Below, one piece after another: positions 42,230 to 56,837 of a DNA stretch of 64,000 bases. The position numbers were made by a program, and so were the translations under genes. Origin of the DNA: JACVRW01 sp963765135 (lineage in GTDB: Bacteria; Actinomycetota; Thermoleophilia; Solirubrobacterales; Thermoleophilaceae); assembly GCA_963765135.1 (NCBI GenBank), contig CAVXUX010000004.1, positions 62,001 to 126,000 on the forward strand. The letters are read 5' to 3'. The notes beneath the pieces are model-generated. The model was not told the DNA's origin. It did no database searches and saw only the letters and a program-made list of their open reading frames with translations. How positions within the stretch are numbered: the stretch's first letter is position 1; each line of letters starts with the position of its first letter.

Positions 42230-43080
42230 CGACTCCGCCGCGCTCGATAACGGTCTTCACCCACACCCGACCGGTCGACACGGAGGGCGCGCTGCGCCGG
42301 GTGGTCGAGCTCGCGAGCGAGGCGGGCGCGGAGGTGCGCATGCCGGCCGCCGAGATCGAGAAGTTCGGGCTGATCCCCGGGGCGGCTGAGGCGTCCGACC
42401 CGGCCGCCGGCACCGACCTCGCGCTCGTTCTGGGCGGAGACGGGACGATCCTGACCGCCCTGCGCGAGTTCGCCGGCACCGGCGTGCCCGTGTTCGCGAT
42501 CAACTACGGGGCGATCGGGTTTCTCAGCACCGTCGAGCCCTGGGAGCTGGAGGACGGCTTCCGCAGGGCGCTGCGGGGCGAGTTCGACGCGATGGAGCTG
42601 CCCGGCCTGCTCGCGGCGACGGAAGGGGGCGACCGGATCGCGATCAACGACGTCTCGTTCCACCGCCGCCAGGAGGGGCGCGTGGCCGAGCTGGCCTACT
42701 CGGTCGAGGCGGAGCAGCTCGGCGAGGTCCGCTGCGACGGCCTGGTGGTGTCCACGCCGGCGGGGTCGACGGGCTACAACCTCGCCAACGGCGGTCCGGT
42801 GCTGGCGTGGGGGGTGGAGGGCTTCGTGGTCTCGTTCATCGCGCCGCACACGCTCACCGCGCGAGCGCTGGTGGTCGCCCCAGGCGACACGCTCGAGGTG
42901 ACCAACCGCTCGCGCTCCGAGGAGGTGGACGTGACCACCGACGCCCGCCGCATCTGCGCGCTCGCACCCCAGGCGACGATGCGGATCCAGTTCAAGCAGC
43001 GCCAGTCGCTGCTGGCGCAGACGCCGGGAGCGAGCTTCTACCACCGCCTGCGGGACAAGTTCGGCCGGTTGAGCCACTAG
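42226..43080 (+). CDS. nadK: NAD kinase
   Basis: 284 aa, GTG start overlapping tlyA. LALVLGGDGTILTALREFAG contains the GGDGT motif, followed by INYGAIGFLSTVEP, INDVSFHR (NE/D motif region) and VVSTPAGSTGYNLANGGPV. It phosphorylates NAD to NADP. The N-terminus ITVFTHTRPVDTEGALRR is typical of actinobacterial NadK. Confidence 0.95.
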   Translation: MTTPPRSITVFTHTRPVDTEGALRRVVELASEAGAEVRMPAAEIEKFGLIPGAAEASDPAAGTDLALVLGGDGTILTALREFAGTGVPVFAINYGAIGFLSTVEPWELEDGFRRALRGEFDAMELPGLLAATEGGDRIAINDVSFHRRQEGRVAELAYSVEAEQLGEVRCDGLVVSTPAGSTGYNLANGGPVLAWGVEGFVVSFIAPHTLTARALVVAPGDTLEVTNRSRSEEVDVTTDARRICALAPQATMRIQFKQRQSLLAQTPGASFYHRLRDKFGRLSH

Positions 43081-43099
43081 CTCCGTCGGGCCTTGCTGG

Positions 43100-43105
43100 T
43101 ATCCC
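43100..43105 (+). promoter_or_regulatory. Leaderless-type -10 hexamer of recN
   Basis: TATCCC ends 6 bases before the recN GTG. Match to TANNNT is imperfect. Confidence 0.3.
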
Positions 43106-43111
43106 TGCGGG

Positions 43112-44788
43112 GTGCTCCTCGAGCTCCGCATCGAGAACCTGCTCCTGATCGAGCGCGCCGAGCTGCGTCCGGGGGCGGGCCTGTCCGCGATCACCGGCGA
43201 GACGGGCGCGGGGAAGACGGTGCTCGCCCACGCGCTCGATCTCCTGCTCGGCGGCAAGGCACGCTCGGGGATCGTCCGTCCGGGTGCGCGTGAGGCGTAC
43301 GTGGAGGGCGTGTTCGCGCTGCCCGCGGGTCTGCTCGACGAGCCCGAGCTGGCCGAGCTGCGGGAGCGGATCGACGAGTCGCTCGAGGAGGTGGTGCTCG
43401 CCCGACGCGTGACCGCCGAGGGGCGCACGCGCGCGTTCGTCGAGGGGCGGTCGGCCACGGCGGCCGACCTTCAGGCGCTCGGCGGGCGGCTGGTTGCCTT
43501 CTTCGGACAGCACGAGCACCGGCGGCTGACGCTCGCCTCGGCGCAGCTCGACCTGCTCGACGGGTTCTGCGGTCGCGAGCAGCTGGCGCTGCGCGATCGC
43601 CTGGCGGCCGGCCACGCGCGCGTCCGGCAGCTCGAGCACGAGCTCGAGGAGCTGCGCGGGCGCGCCGGCACGCGCGATCGCGACCTCGACCTGCTCGCGT
43701 TCGAGATCGAGGAGATCGAGGCGCTCGAACCCTCCGAGGAGGAGCGCGCGGCGCTGGACGGCGAGCGGGCGCGGCTGCGACAGATGGACGGGCTGCTGGC
43801 CGCCGCGGGTGGCGGGGCGGAGGCGATCGCCGCGTCGTCGGGCGACGGCGGCGTGGCGCAGCTGCTTGCCGAATGCGAGCAGCTCGCCGGGGCGGTCGAG
43901 GGGGTCGACCCGCAGCTCGACGAGCTGGCCGGCCGGCTGGCGGCGCTGCGGATCGAGGCCGAGGACCTGGGCGGCGAGCTGCGCCGCTACGCCGACTCGC
44001 TCGAGGCCGAGCCGGGGCGGCTGCAGGAGGTCGAGGAGCGGCTCGAGCAGTACGACCGGCTGGAGCGCAAGCACGGCGGCAGCGTCGCGGCGGTGCTGGA
44101 GCACGCCGAGCGGTGTCGGGCCGAGCGCGATCGGCTCGAGCAGGCCGAGGTCGCCACCGAGCGGGCCGAGGCCGAGCTGGCCACGGCGGTGTCCGAACGG
44201 GCGTCGCTCGCGGCCGAGCTCGGGCAGCGTCGCGCCAAGGCGGCGCCGAAGCTAGCCGAGCGGGTGCGCGAGGAGCTGGCGGCGCTGGCGATGGAGGACG
44301 CCTCGTTCGAGGTGCGGCTGGAGCCGCGCGAGGAGATCGGCCCGAGCGGGGCCGAGCGCGCCGAGCTGATGCTGGCGCCCAACCCCGGGGTGCCGGCCGC
44401 GCCGATCCGCGAGGCCGCGTCCGGGGGCGAGCTGTCGCGGGTGATGCTGGCGCTGATGACCGTCGCCGGCACCGGCGAGTCGCGCACGCTGGTCTTCGAC
44501 GAGGTCGACGCCGGCGTCGGCGGCCAGACCGCGCGGGCGGTGGGGGAGCGGCTGCGGGCGCTCGGCGAGTCGCGCCAGGTGCTCTGCATCACGCACCTGC
44601 CGCAGATAGCCGCGCTCGCGAGCGGCCACTTCCGAATCGAGAAGTCGGCCACCGACGAGACATCGCTCACGACCGTGGAGGAGCTCGCCGGCGACGGCGT
44701 CGTCGAGGAGCTGATGCGGATGCTGGGCGCGGAGACGTCGGACGGAGCGGCGCGGAAGCACGCGAAGCAGCTGCTGGCCGCGGCGTGA
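43112..44788 (+). CDS. recN: DNA repair SMC-like ATPase RecN
   Basis: 558 aa, GTG start. Walker A GETGAGKTVLAHALDLLLGGK near the N-terminus, a long coiled coil in the middle (ERLEQYDRLERKHGGSVAAV and Glu/Arg/Ala-rich helices), ABC signature ASGGELSRVMLAL and Walker B LVFDEVDAGVGGQTARAVGE. RecN binds DNA ends at double-strand breaks. No SOS box was found at this recN. Third gene of tlyA-nadK-recN. Confidence 0.95.
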   Translation: MLLELRIENLLLIERAELRPGAGLSAITGETGAGKTVLAHALDLLLGGKARSGIVRPGAREAYVEGVFALPAGLLDEPELAELRERIDESLEEVVLARRVTAEGRTRAFVEGRSATAADLQALGGRLVAFFGQHEHRRLTLASAQLDLLDGFCGREQLALRDRLAAGHARVRQLEHELEELRGRAGTRDRDLDLLAFEIEEIEALEPSEEERAALDGERARLRQMDGLLAAAGGGAEAIAASSGDGGVAQLLAECEQLAGAVEGVDPQLDELAGRLAALRIEAEDLGGELRRYADSLEAEPGRLQEVEERLEQYDRLERKHGGSVAAVLEHAERCRAERDRLEQAEVATERAEAELATAVSERASLAAELGQRRAKAAPKLAERVREELAALAMEDASFEVRLEPREEIGPSGAERAELMLAPNPGVPAAPIREAASGGELSRVMLALMTVAGTGESRTLVFDEVDAGVGGQTARAVGERLRALGESRQVLCITHLPQIAALASGHFRIEKSATDETSLTTVEELAGDGVVEELMRMLGAETSDGAARKHAKQLLAAA

Positions 44789-44928
44789 GCACCGCGATAG
44801 CCGTCGCCCTCCGGCGTCCTCGGCCCTCGGCGTGCCAAGCACGCCTTCGGACCTGCGTCCTTGGATGGCTCGGCTCTCGCGTCGCTCAAGCCACGGCCGG
44901 CCTGAACCTCTTCCGCCCGTCCGACCGG

Positions 44929-44934
44929 TACACT
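44929..44934 (+). promoter_or_regulatory. -10 hexamer of pyrG
   Basis: TACACT lies 18 bases before the pyrG ATG in a 164-bp gap after recN. Apart from this, that gap shows no gene or strong repeat. Confidence 0.4.
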
Positions 44935-44952
44935 CGAACTCCCAGAGCCTGA

Positions 44953-46620
<1,668 letters not shown>

Positions 46621-46630
46621 GCTCCCCCGG

Positions 46631-46636
46631 TAGCCT
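46631..46636 (+). promoter_or_regulatory. Leaderless-type -10 hexamer
   Basis: TAGCCT ends 7 bases before the GTG at 46644. Confidence 0.35.
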
Positions 46637-46643
46637 CCGGCGC

Positions 46644-47787
46644 GTGACCGTCCGCGCCCTCCAGAGCGCCTCTTCCGCCGAGCGGGCGCGCCTGCTCGAC
46701 GACTTCGTGCGCCTGTGCGAGATCGAGAGCCCCTCGCGGAGCGAGCGCGCCGTCGCGGATGCCGTCAAGGCCGAGCTCGAGGGGCTCGGTCTGACAGTCG
46801 AGGAGGACGACACGGCCTCCGACACCGGCTCCGACGCCGGCAACCTGCTCGCTCGCATCGAGGGCCCGCCGGACAGCCGCACGATCCTGCTCTGCGCCCA
46901 CCTCGACACCGTGCCGCTCGCCGGTCCCGTCGAGGTCACCCAGGAGAACGGCGTGCTCTCCAACCGCCACGAGGCGATCCTGGGCGCCGACAACAAGGCC
47001 GCCGTCGCCACGATCCTCGCTGCCGCCCGCCGTCATGTGCGCCGAGGGCGCCCCGGTCGGCGTCGAGCTGCTGTTCACCACCTGCGAGGAGCACGCGCTC
47101 GCCGGCGCGAAGGCGTTCGACCCGGCCCGGCTGCGCTCGGAGTTCGGCTACGTGTTCGACCACGCCTCGCCGATCGGCGAGCTCGTGACCGCGTCGCCCA
47201 CCTACTACCGGCTCGAGGCCGACTTCCGCGGCCAGGCCGCCCACGCCGGGATCCGCCCCGAGGCGGGCCACAACGCGATCGTCGCCGCCGCGAAGGCGAT
47301 CGCCGCGATCGAGACCGGCCGGCTCGACGACGCGACCACCGCCAACGTCGGCCAGATCGAGGGCGGCACCGCCGCGAACGTGGTGGCGGAGCGCTGCAAG
47401 GTCGTGCTCGAGGCGCGCAGCCTCGACGACGTCCGCGCCGGCGAGGTGGTCAGCTCGATGGTGGACGCGATCGCCGAGGCCGCGAGCGACCTCGAGTGCG
47501 ACGTCGAGACCGCCGTCGAGCGCCTGTTCCGCGGCTACAAGCTCGCCCGCACGGCGCCGGTCGTCGAGACGGCCGCCGAGGCGCTGCGGTCGATCGGCAC
47601 CGAGCCGGTCTACATAAACACCGGCGGCGGCAGCGACGCCAACGCGCTGATCGCCGCCGACCTGCCAATGCTGAACATCGCCAACGGCACCCATGGCAAC
47701 CACCAGCCCGACGAGTCGGTGACCGTCGACGCGCTCGAGACGACCCTGGACCTGACGCTCGCGATCGTCGCGGCGAGCGCCCGATGA
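46644..47787 (+). CDS. M20-family (peptidase T-like) metallopeptidase, one frameshift
   Basis: GTG at 46644 opens a good M20 N-terminus (LLCAHLDTVPLAGPVEV with metal His/Asp, ILGADNKAAVATILAAARR). The frame breaks at about 47,033, where one extra T explains the shift. The other frame continues CAEGAPVGVELLFTTCEEHAL (catalytic Glu pair), ADFRGQAAHAGIRPEAGHNA and NTGGGSDANALIAADLPM (metal ligands). The joined protein, about 380 aa, fits PepT/tripeptidase-type enzymes. The stop overlaps the NUDIX gene. Confidence 0.85.
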
Positions 47788-48308
47788 GCTTCGAGCGAAT
47801 CGACAGCAAGACGGTTTGGGAGGGCGAGATCGCCACCGTGCACGTCGACCGCATCCGCTACGACGACGGCGACGAGGCCGATCGCGAGCGGGTCTCGCAC
47901 CCGGGCGCCGTGGCCGTCGTCGCCCACGACGGCGAGCGCATCTTCCTGGTGCGTCAGCCGCGCGAGGCCGTGGACGAGCAGAGCCTGCTCGAGCTGCCGG
48001 CCGGCAAGCTGGACGCGGAGGGCGAGGGCCCGCTCGAGACCGCCAAGCGCGAGCTGGCGGAGGAGATCGGCAAGGGCGCGCGCACCTGGCGCCACCTGAC
48101 CACCTTCTACACCTCGCCCGGCTTCGTCGAGGAGGTGTGCCACGTGTACGTGGCCACCGACCTCTACGACGAGAGCGCCGAGGCGGAGGAGGACGAGCGC
48201 ATCGAGATCGTCGAGGCGCCGCTGGCCGAGCTGGACACAGTGATCGAGGGGTGTCACGACGCCAAGACGCTGGTCGGCTTGCTCTGGTTTCGCGCCTTCC
48301 GCGCGTGA
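47784..48308 (+). CDS. NUDIX hydrolase (ADP-ribose pyrophosphatase type)
   Basis: 174 aa. The NUDIX box spans LLELPAGKLDAEGEGPLETA onward (GX5EX7REUXEEXGU pattern, with KRELAEEIGKG). VAVVAHDGERIFLVRQPREAV and FYTSPGFVEEVCHVYVA are typical of ADP-ribose pyrophosphatases. It hydrolyses nucleoside diphosphate-X compounds. ATG overlaps the stop of the M20 gene. Confidence 0.92.
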   Translation: MSFERIDSKTVWEGEIATVHVDRIRYDDGDEADRERVSHPGAVAVVAHDGERIFLVRQPREAVDEQSLLELPAGKLDAEGEGPLETAKRELAEEIGKGARTWRHLTTFYTSPGFVEEVCHVYVATDLYDESAEAEEDERIEIVEAPLAELDTVIEGCHDAKTLVGLLWFRAFRA

Positions 48309-48362
48309 GCCGCGTCTTGCAGCCGCAAGGGATGCCCGCCGCGCGGACGAACCGTGTGGGCG

Positions 48363-49308
48363 ATGGCAACGATCGAGCATCCCCGCGTCGAAGCCCCGCT
48401 TCGAGCACCTCGTGCTCGATTTCCTCGCCTATCTCGAGTTCGAGCGCGGGCTGTCGCGCAACACGCTCGAGGCCTACCGCGGCGACCTGCTGCAGTTCGG
48501 GCGCCTGCTGGCCGAGCGCCACGTGTCGGCGCTGGACGCGAGTCCGGCTGACGTAGCCGACTTCCTGACCCAGCTGGCAACCGGCGACTCCGACCACCGG
48601 CCCGCCTCGCCGGCCACGATCCACCGCAAGTCCGCCTGCCTGCGCTCCTTCTACCGCCACCTGCGCCGCGAGGGTCTGCGCGACTCGGACCCGACCGCCA
48701 CGCTGAGCGCGCCGCGCCGCAGCCGCAAGCTGCCCCAGGTGCTCACGCGCGGCGAGGTGGAGAAGCTGCTGTCCCAGCCGAGCGGCACCGACGCGCAGGC
48801 GCTGCGCGACCGCGCGCTGCTCGAGCTGATGTACGCGTCCGGCCTGCGCGCCTCCGAGGCGATCGGCCTCGAACTGGACGACATCGACCTCGAGGAGCGC
48901 GTGCTGCGCACCCGCGGCAAGGGCTCGAAGGAGCGGATCGTGCCGATCGGGCAGGCCGCGCTGAAGGCGATCGAGATCTACCTGGCGCGCGGTCGCCAGG
49001 AGCTCGTCAAGAGCAAGGCCGAGACGCACCTGTTCGTCAACTTCCGCGGCGGCCAGCTGACCCGCCAGGGGCTCTACAAGATCGTGCGCCGCCACGCGCT
49101 GACCGCCGGGCTCGCCGACCGCATGAGCCCGCACACCCTGCGCCACACGTTCGCCACCCACCTGCTGGCCGGCGGCTGCGACCTGCGCTCGGTCCAGGAG
49201 ATGCTGGGCCACGCCGACGTCTCGACGACGCAGCTCTACACGCACCTGTCGAGCGAGCGCCTGAAGGACGTCTACTTCAAGGCGCACCCGCGCGCGACGG
49301 TCGCGTAG
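48363..49308 (+). CDS. xerD: Tyrosine recombinase XerD, one frameshift
   Basis: GTG at 48412 starts the uninterrupted frame, but conserved sequence extends further upstream. Removing one C of the CCCC run at 48,394-48,397 joins ATG 48363 (MATIEHPRVEA) to RFEHLVLDFLAYLEFERGLS. Catalytic residues: YASGLRASEAIGLELDD (Arg), GKGSKERIVPIG (Lys), SPHTLRHTFATHLL (His-x-x-Arg), LGHADVSTTQLYTHLSSERL (His and Tyr nucleophile). XerC/D resolve chromosome dimers at dif. A GC hairpin follows. Confidence 0.92.
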
Positions 49309-49340
49309 AGCGAGCGCGGCAAGCCAATCTTCACGGGGGC

Positions 49341-49360
49341 CCGGGGGCGCGAGCCCCCGG
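49341..49360. terminator. Perfect GC hairpin between xerD and mutM
   Basis: CCGGGGGC-GCGA-GCCCCCGG forms an 8-bp stem with a GNRA tetraloop 32 bases after the xerD stop. There is no T run, so terminator function is uncertain. Confidence 0.4.
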
Positions 49361-49381
49361 ATGCCATCATCGGCGCAGCCG

Positions 49382-50237
49382 ATGCCCGAGCTGCCCGAGG
49401 TAGAGACGATCCGCCGCCAGCTGGCCCCCGCGCTCGAGGGCCGGCGGATCGAGCGCCGTCCACGTGCTCGACCCGCGCTGGTCCGAGCCGGCGCCGCCCG
49501 AGGCCATCGAGGATGCGCTGCGCGGCCGCACGATCGAGCACGTCGGCAGGCGCGGCAAGTACCTGATCGTCTCGCTCGAGGACGACGTGCACCTCGTGAT
49601 GCACCTGCGCATGACCGGCAACCTGCTGCTCACCGCCGACGAGCAGGACCCGCCGCACCTGCGCGTGGCGATCGGGCTCGACGACGGCAGTCGCCTGCTG
49701 TTCGTGGACGTGCGCCGCTTCGGCACGGGCGACGTCCTACTCGGTAGCGACGCCCTGGCCGACTTCTTCGACTCGCGCGTGGGCGTCGAGCCGCTCAGCG
49801 CCGACTTCACCGCCGAGGCGCTGCGCGCCCTCGCCCGCGGCCGCAAGCAGCCGGTCAAGGCGTTCCTGCTCAACCAGGAGCGGATCGCCGGCGTGGGCAA
49901 CATCTACGCCGACGAGGCCCTCTGGCGCGCCAAGATCCATCCGCTGCGGCCGGTCGGCACGCTCAAGCGCGCTCAGATCCAGGCGCTGCGCGACGGCGTG
50001 GTCGAGTCGCTCGAGCTCGGCATCGACTCGAAGGGTGCGTCGATCGACGACTACCGCCACGTCGACGGCGCGCGCGGCAGCTTCCAGGACCGCTTCGTCG
50101 CCTACTCGCGTGCGGGTGAGCCGTGCTTTCGCTGCGGGACCCCGATCGAGAAGCTGCGCGCCGCCGGGCGCGGCACCTACGTCTGCCCGAACTGCCAGCG
50201 TCGGCCGCGCGTCAGGAGGCCCGCCGCGCGGTCATGA
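49382..50237 (+). CDS. mutM: Formamidopyrimidine-DNA glycosylase MutM/Fpg, one frameshift
   Basis: ATG at 49382 gives MPELPEVETIRRQLAPALEG with the catalytic Pro2/Glu3. After RRIER the frame must shift by one (an extra C at about 49,456) to read VHVLDPRWSEPAP. Later come RGKYLIV (conserved Lys), VGNIYADEALWRAKIHPLRP (helix-two-turn-helix) and a C-terminal zinc finger PCFRCGTPIEKLRAAGRG...CPNC. It excises 8-oxoguanine. Its 3' end overlaps the convergent P450 gene by 26 bases. Confidence 0.9.
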
Positions 50238-51613
50238 CCACGCGGGCGCCGCCCGCGGGGATCATCGTGACGTTGCGGTGGCGGGCGTGCTCGGGCCGCG
50301 GGTCGGGCGCCTCGAGGTCGGTGCGCCGGGCGATCGCGCCGAGCACCACGCGCTGCTCGGCCATGGCCAGGGCGGCTCCCAGGCAACGGCGGATGCCGCC
50401 GCCGAACGGGATCCAGGTGTAGGTGCCGGGCTTGCGCCCGACGAAGCGCTCGGGCCGGAACGAGAACGGGTCCGGATAGACGTCGTCGCGGTGGTGCAGC
50501 AGCAGGATGCTCATCAGGATCGAGCTGTCGGCGGGCATCCGGTACTCGCCGAGCTGCCACGGCACCGTCACGCGCCGCCCGATGATCGGGATCACCGGGC
50601 GCGAGCGCATGGTCTCGTGGATGGTCGCCTCGACGTAGCCGTCGGGGTCGTCGCCGGAGCGGGCGACGTCGCGCAGCCGCTCGTACGCGGCCGGGTGGCG
50701 CAGCAGCCGCTCGAACGCCCAGGCCAGCGAGTTCGCGGTCGTCTCGTGCCCGGCCAGCACGAGCGTGAGCAGCTCGTCGCGCAGCTCCTGGTCGGTCAGG
50801 CGCTCGCCGTCCTCGGTCTCGGCCTCGAGCAGCAGCGAGAGGATGTCGGTGCGCTGCGCGGCGCCGGCGCGGCGCGCCTCGATCACCGCGTACATGTGGC
50901 GGTCGAGCTGGCTCAGGAACAACTTGGTCGGGCCAACCGGCTCGTCGCTCCCCAGATTGAGCAGCTCGAACAGCTGGGCCTCCGGGCGGGTGGAGAGGTT
51001 GACCGCGCGCCGGATCGTCTGCCGCAGGCCGTATTCCGGCGTGCCCTGGGCCGGGGTGCCCTCGATGCCGAAGATGCCGGCCATGATCACGTCGAGCGTG
51101 ATCGCCTGCATGCGCGGGGCCAGCGCGAACGGCGTGCCGATCGGCCAGCTGTCGATCTCGCGGTCGGCCGCCTCGGCGATCATCGCCGTGTAGCGCTCCA
51201 CCGCCTCGCCGTGGAACGGCGGCAGCAGCAGCTTGCGCTGGCGCATGTGGCGCGGCCCGACCGCCGTGAGCACCGAGTTGGGGCCGACGATCGGGCGCAG
51301 CGGCGACTCGCCCGTCAGCGACGGCGCGTCCTCGGGCTTGGCGGTGAACAGCGAGCGGACGTGGTCGGGGTGGCAAGTGATCGCCTCGATGTCGTCGTCG
51401 ATCACCCCGCGCAGCAGGAACACGTCGCCCAGCTCGCGGCGGGCCCGGAACACGAACTCGATCTGGCGGATGCTGAAGCGCAGCGTCTGGAGCGCGCGCG
51501 GGAGCGCGAACGAGGGCGGCAGGCGCACGCCCGGCTCGTCGGTGCGGCCCGGCGGGCGACGGCGGCGCCTCGCCGACGAGGCCGTCGAAGACCGGTGCCT
51601 CGGCGACGGTCAT
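50212..51613 (-). CDS. Cytochrome P450, one frameshift
   Basis: ATG at 51613 (overlapping the glutaredoxin stop) reads MTVAEAPVFDGLVGEAPP. One extra base at about 51,544 separates it from the main frame (RLPPSFALPRALQTLRFS onward). P450 signatures: TLVLAGHETTANSLAWAFER (I-helix AGxET), ATIHETMRSRPVIP (ExxR), FSFRPERFVGRKPG and PFGGGIRRCLGAALAMAEQR (heme-binding Cys). It is a soluble bacterial P450 of unknown substrate. The glutaredoxin-like partner is unlikely to be its redox donor. Confidence 0.9.
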
Positions 51614-51873
51614 GCCGCCAGCAGGTCGTCGAGTGCGCCGGCCCGGTCCGCTTCCAGCAGCTCGCGGAAGCCGCCGATCGCGCGCTTGCCGACCACGATC
51701 TGGGGGAACGTCATCTGCCCGGTGAGCGCGACGAGGTCGGCGCGCCCGATCGGGTCCTTGGCGAGGTTGACCTCGGCATACCCGACGCCGCGCGCCTCGA
51801 GCAGGGCCTTGGCCTGGCGGCAGAAGCCGCACGGCTCGGTCGTATAGACGATCACCCCGTTCTCGTCCGCCAT
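51610..51873 (-). CDS. Glutaredoxin-like protein
   Basis: 87 aa. VIVYTTEPCGFCRQAKALLEA contains the CxxC active site (CGFC) and TGQMTFPQIVVGKRAIGGF the cis-Pro and GG ends of a glutaredoxin/mycoredoxin fold. In an organism using mycothiol it would be a mycoredoxin. It starts a two-gene operon with the P450 (ATGA overlap). Confidence 0.93.
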   Translation of the reverse strand: MADENGVIVYTTEPCGFCRQAKALLEARGVGYAEVNLAKDPIGRADLVALTGQMTFPQIVVGKRAIGGFRELLEADRAGALDDLLAA

Positions 51874-51892
51874 CGCATTCAGAGTTTAGGTA

Positions 51893-52610
51893 CTGCCCCG
51901 TTCCTTCAAAACCGAAGCCATCGTGCTGCGCACAATCCGCTACGGAGAGGCGGATCGAGTGCTGCATCTCTACACGCCCGACCACGGGCGGGTGGGGGCC
52001 GTGGCGAAGGGGGTGCGGCGCGTGAAGTCGCGGATGGGGGGCCGGCTGGAGCCGCTCAGCCGAGTGCGGCTGGTGCTGCACCGGGGGCGCGGCGAGCTCT
52101 GCACGGTCAGCCAGGCCGACACCCTGCAACGCCCACGCCTCCCTGCGCGAGCGGCGCGCCTCGCTGGAGCGCGGCACGCAGGCCTGCGAGGCCGTGCTGC
52201 GGCTGCTCGACTCGACCGAGTCCAACCGGCCCGCCTACAACCTGCTCTGCCACGAGCTGGGGCTGCTCGACCAACGCGCCGCGGCCGCCACCCGTGGTCA
52301 GGCGCTCGCCTTCCGCCTCAAGCTGCTGCTGGCGGCGGGGTTCGCCCCCGAGCTGGCCTCCTGCGCCGCCTGTGGCGAGGCCGAGCACCTGGGCGGCTTC
52401 TCGCCCAGCGCCGGCGGGGTCGTGTGCGCCAGCTGCGAGGCGGGCTCGTTCCCGCTCTCCGAAGACGCGCACCGGTTTCTCGTGACCGCTCTGGCCAAGC
52501 CGCTCGCCGAGGCGCCCGAGGCCCCGGAGCCGGCCCTGGCCCAAGCCGATCGCGCGATCGCCGAGACGCTCGAGTACCACGCTCACGTTAGATTGGCGCG
52601 GGTTTCCTAG
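51893..52610 (+). CDS. recO: DNA repair protein RecO, one frameshift and uncertain start
   Basis: The conserved RecO N-terminus SFKTEAIVLRTIRYGEADRV begins upstream of GTG 51923; in that frame only CTG at 51893 is available before a stop, so a CTG start or a nearby indel is needed. A second shift at 52,127 (extra C) joins CTVSQADTL to NAHASLRERRASLERGTQAC and MLRLLDSTESNRPAYNLLC. The C-terminal CAAC...CASC pair is the RecO zinc site. RecO loads RecA with RecR. Confidence 0.82.
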
Positions 52611-52612
52611 GG

Positions 52613-52618
52613 CATACT
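52613..52618 (+). promoter_or_regulatory. Leaderless-type -10 hexamer of ppdK
   Basis: CATACT ends 6 bases before the GTG at 52625; no ribosome-binding site between. Confidence 0.45.
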
Positions 52619-52624
52619 GGCGGG

Positions 52625-55224
<2,600 letters not shown>

Positions 55225-55236
55225 GTTTCACAAATC

Positions 55237-56837
55237 GTGCGCTGGCCCGCTCTCCCACTGGCCATGCTGGTCTGGTCATCCTGATCCCCGCTTCCGCTTT
55301 CGGCCACGCGGAGCGCTACGCGTACTTCCCCGACCACACGCTCGGCAAGGTGCCGAAGCTGCGCACCAGCGGGCCCGTCGCTCGTTGTGTGCAAGTCGGA
55401 CTCGGGGCGGCGCATCGCCAAGCTGAAGGGCGGGGCGCTCAAGCGCAACCGCGCTCTCCTGCGGCGCTGCAAGTACCACCACATCCAGGCCGCGGTGAAC
55501 GCCGCGCACAACGGCTACCGCATCCTCGTGCTCCCCGGCGTCTACAAGGAGGAGCCGAGCCGCCGGGTGCCCAACGACAACCCCAAGTGCAAGGGCGACG
55601 AGTACGACGGCGAGGAGCCCGGCACCAAGAGCTACAAGTTCCAGCGCGACTGCCCCAACGTCCAGAACCTGATCGCGATCACGGGCGACGACGACGACGC
55701 CGACCGGCGCTGCGACGACAAGTGCAACCTCCAGATCGAGGGCACCGGGCGCAAGCCCAAGGACGTCCAGGTCGTGGGCGGCGGCTACGGGCTCAAGCCG
55801 GGCGCCAAGCTGAACGTCTTCCGCGCCGACCGCGCCGACGGCTTCACGCTGCGCAACGTGCTCGTCCAGTACTCGGACTTCAACAACGTCTACGTGCTCG
55901 AGACCAACGGCTTCCGCGTGGACCACGTGATCTCGCGCTGGAGCCGCGAGTACGGCGTGCTCACGTTCACCTCGGACAACGGGCTCTACGACCACGTCAC
56001 CGCGTACGGGTCGGGCGACTCGGGCATCTATCCCGGCTCCGGCCCCGAGGGGCATTGCGCGCGCTACGGCATCGAGGTCCGGTACTCCGAGTCGTACGGG
56101 AACACGATCGGTTGGTCGGGCACCGCCGGCAACGGTGTGTATACGCACCACTCCAAGTTCCACCACAACTCCACCGGGATCACGATGGACTCGTTCTCCG
56201 GCGGCCACCCGGGCATGCCGCAGGACTGCTCGAAGTGGGAGAAGCAACCAGATCTACTCGAACAACAACGACCTCTTCAACGCCAAGCGCGACAAGTACT
56301 GCAAGGACACGCCGGAGGAGAAGCGCGACCCGCGCAAGGTCTGCCCGACCTTCCAGGTGCCGGTCGGCACCGGCATCCTGACCGGCGGCGGCAACGGCAA
56401 CATCTTCCGCAAGAACTACATCTACGACAACTGGCGTCGCGGGACGATGCTGTTCTGGGTGCCCGGGTGAGCTGCGCGGCGAGGACCCGACCGGGCAGTC
56501 GCGCTCCGGTCGAGCTCTACGAGACCTCCCACAACAACCAGTACGTCGGCAACCGGATGGGCTTCCGGCCGAACGGCAAGCGCGACCCGAACGGGGTCGA
56601 CTTCTGGTGGGACGAGGAGGGCGGCGGGAACTGCTGGTCCGGCAACGTCGGCCCCGGCGGGGGCGCGTTCACGAGCGACCCGACGCCGCTGTTCGCCTGC
56701 CCGACCGGCAGCCCGAACACGCGTCGGCAACTCCAGCCAAGCAGGGCGAGCTGTTCCCCTGCGCCACGTGGGACCCGAAGACGAACACCGATCCGGTCGG
56801 CTGCGACTGGTTCAAGCGGCCGCCCGAGCCGAAGTAG
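55237..56837 (+). CDS. Secreted parallel beta-helix (pectate-lyase-like) protein, several apparent indels
   Basis: GTG at 55237 (TAGGTT -10 nine bases upstream) starts a signal peptide that needs one shift near 55,277. Coding evidence continues through shifts at about 55,381, 56,245, 56,468, 56,505 and 56,720. Right-handed beta-helix turns are seen: HIQAAVNAAHNGYRILVLPG, DGFTLRNVLVQYSDFNNVYV, NGFRVDHVISRWSREYGVLT, NGLYDHVTAYGSGDSGIYPG and NTIGWSGTAGNGVYTHHSKF. The Cys-rich ends suggest disulfides. It may be a polysaccharide-active or surface protein; substrate unknown. Confidence 0.72.
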
